Assembly: GCF_003434055.1 (NCBI RefSeq)
Contig: NZ_QVEX01000015.1
Span: 67,710-131,709 of the forward strand
DNA from: Enterocloster aldenensis
GTDB lineage: Bacteria; Bacillota; Clostridia; Lachnospirales; Lachnospiraceae
DNA: 64,000 bases
Direction: 5' to 3'
The position numbers and the translations under genes are program-made. Under the pieces are notes generated by a model. It ran no database searches and was not told the origin of the DNA. It worked only from the letters and a program-made list of their open reading frames with translations. Of this stretch, positions 59,859-64,000 are shown piece after piece; within the stretch, counting starts at the first letter, position 1, and the number at the start of each line of letters is the position of its first letter.

Positions 59859-61133
59859 CTATGATCCGCAGACAAACGGCCTCATGGCGCTGTGGTACAT
59901 CCTGCCGGAACACGCCTCATGGGGGAAATCCACAAATGCCGCCTGTTTATCCTTGGGGCATACCTGGCGGTAAAGGGGGTCTGCAATCACTACCGTGCTT
60001 CTTCCTATACGGCTGATTGCCTCATCCTCATCCCACACAAGCATATCCCCCTCTTCTGCCATGGATTCACTGCCTTCTACAGGGCAGAGCACCGTTACAT
60101 CCCGGGCTCCCAAATCCTCCCTGAGGCTGCACCGCAGGGAACCTGCAATTACCTGCTCACCCACAATCAGCACCCGCTCCCTTGAAAGGTCGTCCGGCAG
60201 GCCCGGGATACACGGACCGGCGTGATGCAGGCCAGACACCCCTTCCCCGGATGCTTCCCCGCCAAACAGGGACTGGTTCTTCCCTGTCCCTGCCCCCAGA
60301 CGCAGAAGCCCTGCCAGGCGCAGCGCCGTCCTTCTTCCTATGGGGGTGCCTGTCACATAAGGGGTGCCATACTTTTTTTCCAATTCCATGGCAGCGGGCA
60401 GGCCCGCTGCGGAAACAACCAGGTTCACATCCGCCAGCCCTGCCAGGCGCATGTCATCCAGACTGCTTTTCATTGCCCAGCATCCCACTGTCTCCATGCC
60501 GTGGCAGGACAGGAACTTCCTGATTCCTGACACATTTCCCGTCAGGGAGAAATCCAGGGGCGTGGCCCCCAGTATGTTAACCCCCAGGCGGGCGCCCCCT
60601 GATCCCGGGCCTTCCGGGAATCCTTTGCCCATCTGCCCCATCCCCGCCTTTATTTCCTCCAGCTCATCCGCCGTGGGACAGAACCGTTCCGCAATCCGGC
60701 GCAGCGCCTCTCCCGCCCCCCGGACGTAGGAATGCATTCCATTGGTGGCAATCCCAAAAGTGGGGATTCCCGTTTCCTTCTCAATCATTCTGGCAAGTCC
60801 CTTAAAGTCGGTTCCCATCATCATGGGAATGGGGGTTCCTCCCAGACAGATGAATCTGGGATGAAGGTTCCTGGCTGCATCCACTATATCCCGCACCAGC
60901 TTATCATCATCCCCCATGACAGCCTCCAGCTCGGACAGGGCGGATATGTAAACCATGCTGTCCATGGAATACCATCTCGGCTCATCGTGGGTGGTATATG
61001 TGGAGTTGCAGCCGGAGGCATCATGCATCACGGTCATGCCTCCCAGTTCATAGAGGGCCGAGCACACCCCTGATATGTCTGCCGCGTAAACCGGCAGGAT
61101 ACGGTTTATCCGTTTCAACAGAAGCACCCCCAT
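59859..61133 (-). CDS. Nitrogenase component 1-like protein (NifK-like subunit)
   Basis: This 424-aa oxidoreductase subunit is of the NifD/NifK fold superfamily. Cysteines at 24, 42 and 96 (SGVCSALYELGG, DASGCNSTYTTHDEPRW, FICLGGTPIPMMMGTDF) occupy positions like the P-cluster ligands. The rest resembles nitrogenase-like proteins of gut clostridia of unknown function. It is shorter than NifK (about 520). The start is uncertain: ATG 61133, GTG 61127 or TTG 61118 overlap the upstream gene. The partner is encoded just upstream. Confidence 0.87.
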   Translation of the reverse strand: MGVLLLKRINRILPVYAADISGVCSALYELGGMTVMHDASGCNSTYTTHDEPRWYSMDSMVYISALSELEAVMGDDDKLVRDIVDAARNLHPRFICLGGTPIPMMMGTDFKGLARMIEKETGIPTFGIATNGMHSYVRGAGEALRRIAERFCPTADELEEIKAGMGQMGKGFPEGPGSGGARLGVNILGATPLDFSLTGNVSGIRKFLSCHGMETVGCWAMKSSLDDMRLAGLADVNLVVSAAGLPAAMELEKKYGTPYVTGTPIGRRTALRLAGLLRLGAGTGKNQSLFGGEASGEGVSGLHHAGPCIPGLPDDLSRERVLIVGEQVIAGSLRCSLREDLGARDVTVLCPVEGSESMAEEGDMLVWDEDEAISRIGRSTVVIADPLYRQVCPKDKQAAFVDFPHEACSGRMYHSAMRPFVCGS

Positions 61134-62500
61134 CCCTTTACCTGAATCAGTTTCCCTGTATCCTTTTCCTCCATGGCAGCTTCCTGCATCAGCCCGGCAA
61201 GTTCCAGGATCCCTCCGCAGCCATACAGCCCTCCGTCCTCCACCATGTTGACAAAGTGGGGCGTTCCTGTAAAGTAGGCCGCCTTCTGGCCAATCGCCAG
61301 TACCCTGCCCCCAGATTCCTCATACAGGCCGCGCGGCAGGACCGCCATCTTATGGTGGACCGTGGGACATACGAGGATATGGGGACAGCGCTCTTTCAGA
61401 AAGGCAATGGTATCTTCCTCCTCGGGCGATATGGTATCAGCATAAATCCTGTCTACCCGGAATCCGTACCGGGTCAGGAGCCGCGCCATGCCAAAGGGAC
61501 GTGAAGAAGCGGTATAATCAATGACCACCGACCATCCTTCCAGCATATGGGCCAGCCGGATCAGGGCCTCCTCCGCCTTCTTGCGTATATCCCAAAGCTT
61601 CAGGCTCTTCCACACGCAATCCCAATCCAGTTCCAGAAGGTCGGACAGGCATTTCCAATGTTCGCCGATTTCATCCCAATCATAGCTGACCGGAAGATAG
61701 ACCCATTCCTGCCCCAGCCGCTCCTTTAGCTCCCTGGCAGCCGGACGCCCCAGGGGATGGGTGACTATGTTTAGGCGGGCCGAGGCCATTTCCTGATATT
61801 CCTCAAAATTCCGGCAGGTACAGATATCCTTGAGGAAGAACCCATTTTCCTTCAGTCCCCTGTATAACTCTGAGCTTTCCCTGATTGCCAGGTTGCTGCC
61901 GATTATGTTTACCTGCCTCCTGTCCGTCCTGGCAGGCCTTAACAATGAATAAAGCTGTTTTCTCATAAACGGGTCCGGAGGCATCTTGGTCTTGCGCATG
62001 ATGGGGTTCATCCAGCACTGGACAAACCCAACCTGCGTAAAACGTCTGTCCAGTTCCCCGAACACCAGCTTCATATCCGTTCCAAGGAAATGGTGGATGC
62101 AGCTTGTAAAAAGCAACAGCGCCTTTGGAAGCTTTGGAAGGCCCTCCAGGATATGGGTGATTCCTTCTATGATGATTTCCTCGCAGTTTCCGTCCAGCAC
62201 AGACTCCTCATCCACGGTAATGGTAGAAAACCGGTCCGAATCATTAAGTTCCGCCGCGGACAGCACCACGCCCCGCAGGCAGCTCTGGGCGCACACAAAC
62301 ACCTGATGGCTTTCCGGCAGCAGCATGCCGATATGTACGATGGTCCAGCCTCCCCTGGCCGGCGCGCTGTACTCCAGGCCATATGTAAATGGCGCCAGGC
62401 CGGACAGGGCTGCCAGTTCGGTTGCCGTGCCTTTGGCATCCGGGCCTTCGGTCTGTTTTCCCAACGGACATCCCGCGGCCTCATGCAGATTCTTTAGCAT
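61115..62500 (-). CDS. Nitrogenase component 1-like protein (NifD-like subunit)
   Basis: This is a 461-aa partner subunit of the nitrogenase-like complex. It has Cys11 (AGCPLG), Cys70/Cys74 (VCAQSCLRG) and Cys134 ([12 protein letters not shown]), resembling the three P-cluster ligand positions of NifD. The Tyr/Ser-Pro segment [14 protein letters not shown] near residue 40 is distinctive of this subgroup. There is no NifD-like active-site Cys/His pair that I can place. It overlaps the NifH-like gene by 20 nt and the next gene by 19 nt, so the three are translated together. Confidence 0.87.
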   Translation of the reverse strand: MLKNLHEAAGCPLGKQTEGPDAKGTATELAALSGLAPFTYGLEYSAPARGGWTIVHIGMLLPESHQVFVCAQSCLRGVVLSAAELNDSDRFSTITVDEESVLDGNCEEIIIEGITHILEGLPKLPKALLLFTSCIHHFLGTDMKLVFGELDRRFTQVGFVQCWMNPIMRKTKMPPDPFMRKQLYSLLRPARTDRRQVNIIGSNLAIRESSELYRGLKENGFFLKDICTCRNFEEYQEMASARLNIVTHPLGRPAARELKERLGQEWVYLPVSYDWDEIGEHWKCLSDLLELDWDCVWKSLKLWDIRKKAEEALIRLAHMLEGWSVVIDYTASSRPFGMARLLTRYGFRVDRIYADTISPEEEDTIAFLKERCPHILVCPTVHHKMAVLPRGLYEESGGRVLAIGQKAAYFTGTPHFVNMVEDGGLYGCGGILELAGLMQEAAMEEKDTGKLIQVKGWGCFC

Positions 62501-63272
62501 TATCCTTCCTCACCTGTTCCTCTCTGCAGACTGCGAGCACCGCATCCGCCAGCTTCTTATATTCCCCGGCAATATCGCTGTCAGGAAATACTTCCATCAC
62601 GGTCTTTCCCAGTTCCTCCGCCTCTCCCACCAGGGGGCTAAAGTCAAGGGAGGCAATGATATCCGTCCCCATGTCCCGGGCCAGTTCTTCCGCCTTCTCC
62701 TGTTCCCGCTTCACGCCCCGCCGGTTCAGGATAAGGCCGCCCAGGCCGGCATAACCACGTGCCTCAAAAGCCTTCACGGCACATGCAATGTTGGCTGCCG
62801 CATAGATTGCCATGTTCTCCCCGGATGTGACGATGAATACCTTATCCGCATACCCCTCCCGGATAGGCATTGCAAAGCCTCCGCATACCACATCCCCCAG
62901 CACGTCATATATCACCACGTCAGGACGGTAGATGTCAAATGCATGTCTCTCTTCCAGCGCCTCAAAGGCAGTGATGATCCCCCTGCCCGCACAACCCATG
63001 CCGGGCGTGGGTCCGCCGGCCTCTGCACAGAGCACGCCTTCGCTGCCCTCTGTCACCAGCTCCTCAAGTCCTGCCTTATCCCCCTTTGCCCGGATGATGT
63101 CCAGGATGGAGGCAACCCCCTTGCCCTCATGGAGCTGGATGGTGGAATCCGCCTTTGGATCGCAGCCAATCTGCATGACCTTATACCCCTTCTTTGCCAG
63201 GGCAACTGACAGGTTGGAGGAAATGGTGGATTTTCCAATCCCGCCTTTCCCATAAATCGCTATTTTCAGCAT
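62481..63272 (-). CDS. NifH-like ATP-dependent reductase (nitrogenase iron protein family)
   Basis: This 263-aa Fe protein would deliver electrons with ATP hydrolysis to the two downstream subunits. It has P-loop GKGGIGKST (8-16), the GCDPKADST block and the two [4Fe-4S] ligands Cys94 (GMGCAGRG) and Cys130 ([11 protein letters not shown]), equivalent to NifH Cys97 and Cys132. It is closely NifH-like but sits in a cluster without nifB/E/N. It is the first gene, behind an attenuator-like leader. The true substrate of the complex is unknown. Confidence 0.95.
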   Translation of the reverse strand: MLKIAIYGKGGIGKSTISSNLSVALAKKGYKVMQIGCDPKADSTIQLHEGKGVASILDIIRAKGDKAGLEELVTEGSEGVLCAEAGGPTPGMGCAGRGIITAFEALEERHAFDIYRPDVVIYDVLGDVVCGGFAMPIREGYADKVFIVTSGENMAIYAAANIACAVKAFEARGYAGLGGLILNRRGVKREQEKAEELARDMGTDIIASLDFSPLVGEAEELGKTVMEVFPDSDIAGEYKKLADAVLAVCREEQVRKDNAKESA

Positions 63273-63314
63273 AACCGTTCTTCCCCTTTACATTTTAATC
63301 ACCGCAAATAAAAA

Positions 63315-63343
63315 ATCCCCTCTCTGAAAGTCAGAGAGGGGAT
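63315..63343 (-). terminator. Leader terminator upstream of the NifH-like gene
   Basis: On the minus strand, ATCCCCTCTCTGA pairs with TCAGAGAGGGGAT (63315-63343, three-base loop), followed by TTTTTTATTT. It is an intrinsic terminator in the 5' leader, 40-70 nt before the start codon, which implies conditional premature termination. Confidence 0.92.
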
Positions 63344-63455
63344 GTAAATAACAATAATACACCTGGCCGCGCAAAGAAACGCCGGCAGCCTGGCTGATCC
63401 GCTCTCTCTTTATCTCAGGGTTGCTTCGCATCAGAGAAAGGTTTTATCCGATTAC
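63344..63455 (-). promoter_or_regulatory. Structured RNA leader, candidate riboswitch or attenuator
   Basis: The transcript segment between promoter and terminator is GC-rich and folds into several stems: CTTTCTC/GAGATAAAG around a TGC-GAA-GCA hairpin; CTGAT/ATCAG; a palindrome CAGCCAGGCTG; and a GCCGGCG/TGCGCGGC stem. The stretch GAGAGAGCGGAT is complementary to the 5' arm of the terminator and could act as antiterminator. I cannot assign it to a known riboswitch class. It resembles a B12-box only in a short segment, and no cobalamin-class core is seen. A molybdenum/tungsten cofactor class is another possibility I cannot test. Confidence 0.6.
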
Positions 63456-63460
63456 TTACC

Positions 63461-63489
63461 ATCATATTCCAGGCCGGGGGAAAATGCAA
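63461..63489 (-). promoter_or_regulatory. Sigma-A promoter of the nitrogenase-like operon
   Basis: On the minus strand, TTGCAT (63484-63489), 17 nt and TATGAT (63461-63466) match the housekeeping consensus. Transcription would start near 63454, giving a leader of about 180 nt before the NifH-like gene. Confidence 0.82.
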
Positions 63490-63755
63490 GTACTTTCTAA
63501 AACCGGGTGGGGGACTATGGACATTTGACCGTTTTGTGTTATACTGGATTCACAGAAATGTTGAATCATTTCAAATCCTGTGGATTCCTTCCACAATAAG
63601 ATTCACTGCCCCAATGGCAGTCTGGCGTGCTTATGCACTGTTTTGGCCGGTTCGGCCGCAGCTTCACAGTTAATTAAGGATTGGATACAAGGAAAATTTC
63701 AGGAGGGCTATTGAAGTTACGTTTTTTTTAAATTATACTGAAGGGAGTAACATGA
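63490..63755. other. Intergenic region before the plus-strand Rpn-like gene
   Basis: This is divergent intergenic DNA. On the plus strand there is an extended -10 (TGTTATACT, ending 63545) and a second possible promoter (TTGAAG 63711-63716, 17 nt, TATACT 63734-63739). The second lies so close to the ribosome site AAGGGAG (63741-63747) that its transcript would lack it. Nothing else coding is evident. Confidence 0.4.
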
Positions 63756-64000
63756 ATGGGGAAAAAGGCTTTACAGTGGCACCCTGCGTTCCAGGCCGCC
63801 CTGCAGGTGGAACTTGCCCAGGACAGACCGTTCCTGCGCTTTTATGAAGAATACAACCTCAGCAGGAAGCCGCTTCAGATGGACACGCTGATTGTCAAGC
63901 TGGAACCGGGACACGCTGTCAGCAAGAGTATCGGGAGGATATTCCGCACATATAATATCGTGGAATATAAGAGTCCTGAGGACTATATCAGTGTAAATGA
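63756..64000 (+). CDS. Rpn-like (PD-(D/E)XK nuclease family) protein, partial, runs off right edge
   Basis: This is the first 81 codons of a plus-strand gene beginning MGKKALQWHPAFQAALQ and including MDTLIVKLEPGHAVSKSIGRIFRTYNIVEYKSPEDYISVN. The pattern is that of a large Lachnospiraceae family with a predicted PD-(D/E)XK nuclease fold; YKSPEDY may carry catalytic residues. I chose the ATG at 63756, eight bases after AAGGGAG; the ATG at 63752 is in another frame that closes soon. The family call is from memory. Confidence 0.75.
   Translation, partial: MGKKALQWHPAFQAALQVELAQDRPFLRFYEEYNLSRKPLQMDTLIVKLEPGHAVSKSIGRIFRTYNIVEYKSPEDYISVN

Noticed and set aside
59859..63272. True nitrogen-fixing nitrogenase
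   Set aside because: No nifB, nifE, nifN or homocitrate genes in the window, subunits are shorter than NifD/NifK, and the active-site ligand pair could not be placed.
63344..63455. Cobalamin riboswitch in the nitrogenase-like leader
   Set aside because: A stretch AGCCAGG-CTG-CCGGC resembles the B12-box, but the GCCACTG core and the rest of the class pattern are absent. I left the class open.
63711..63739. TTGAAG-17-TATACT as the promoter of the right-edge gene
   Set aside because: Transcription would begin within or after the ribosome binding site, so it is unlikely to drive the gene; the promoter further upstream is more plausible.

Overview
The window looks like a chromosomal segment from a spore-forming, motile gut Clostridium of the Lachnospiraceae. 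An Enterocloster (Clostridium bolteae/clostridioforme group) is my best guess. The basis is moderately high GC, Firmicutes-type flagellar genes with FliW/CsrA, SpoVT, type-II cell-wall repeats and Lachnospiraceae-style Rpn-family genes. This is recognition from sequence, not a database match. Nearly every gene is on the minus strand, so transcription runs from high to low coordinates.

Region A (about 1-43 kb) is an almost complete flagellar locus. A strong sigma-A type promoter (42990-43018) starts a roughly 22-kb unit: fliE-fliF-fliG-fliH-fliI-fliJ-fliK-flgD-(TIGR02530 gene)-flgE-flbD-motA-fliY-flhA-fliA-flgF-flgG-DUF342/fapA-ylqG-like-flhB2-pilZ-vanY, ending in a strong terminator (20626-20668). 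Next come flagellin (hag) with its own leader and terminator, an Rpn nuclease remnant, and a parA-comFB pair. A second unit begins at a textbook sigma-28 promoter (16724-16750): flgM-flgN-flgK-flgL-DUF6470-fliW-csrA-fliT-like-fliD-fliS-flgB-flgC-motB-fliM-fliN-fliO-fliP-fliQ-fliR-flhB-ftsE-ftsX. Rod, switch and export-gate genes therefore lie behind a late promoter, and motA and motB are 24 kb apart. fliD carries an in-frame amber codon. FliM and both FliN/FliY proteins lack the N-terminal EIDALL-type CheY-docking peptide, and no che gene is present.

Region B (43-47.7 kb) holds two tandem cell-wall-binding-repeat proteins, a coiled-coil NlpC/P60 peptidoglycan hydrolase and spoVT.

Region C (47.7-55.5 kb) is a sugar operon: epimerase, ribose-type ABC importer, Gfo/Idh/MocA dehydrogenase and a second isomerase/epimerase. 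A LacI-type regulator is divergent from it. The intergenic region has a sigma-A promoter and a palindromic candidate operator.

Region D (55.5-63.5 kb) is the most unusual. A nitrogenase-like operon (NifH-like, two NifD/K-like subunits) is fused in one transcription unit to a BtuCDF/FecBCD-type importer and a HydE-type radical SAM enzyme. It lies behind a structured leader with a mutually exclusive terminator/antiterminator, which suggests a riboswitch or attenuator. No nitrogenase cofactor genes (nifB, nifE, nifN) or hydrogenase maturation partners (hydF, hydG) are present, so neither nitrogen fixation nor [FeFe]-hydrogenase maturation is supported. The right edge cuts an Rpn-like family gene on the plus strand.
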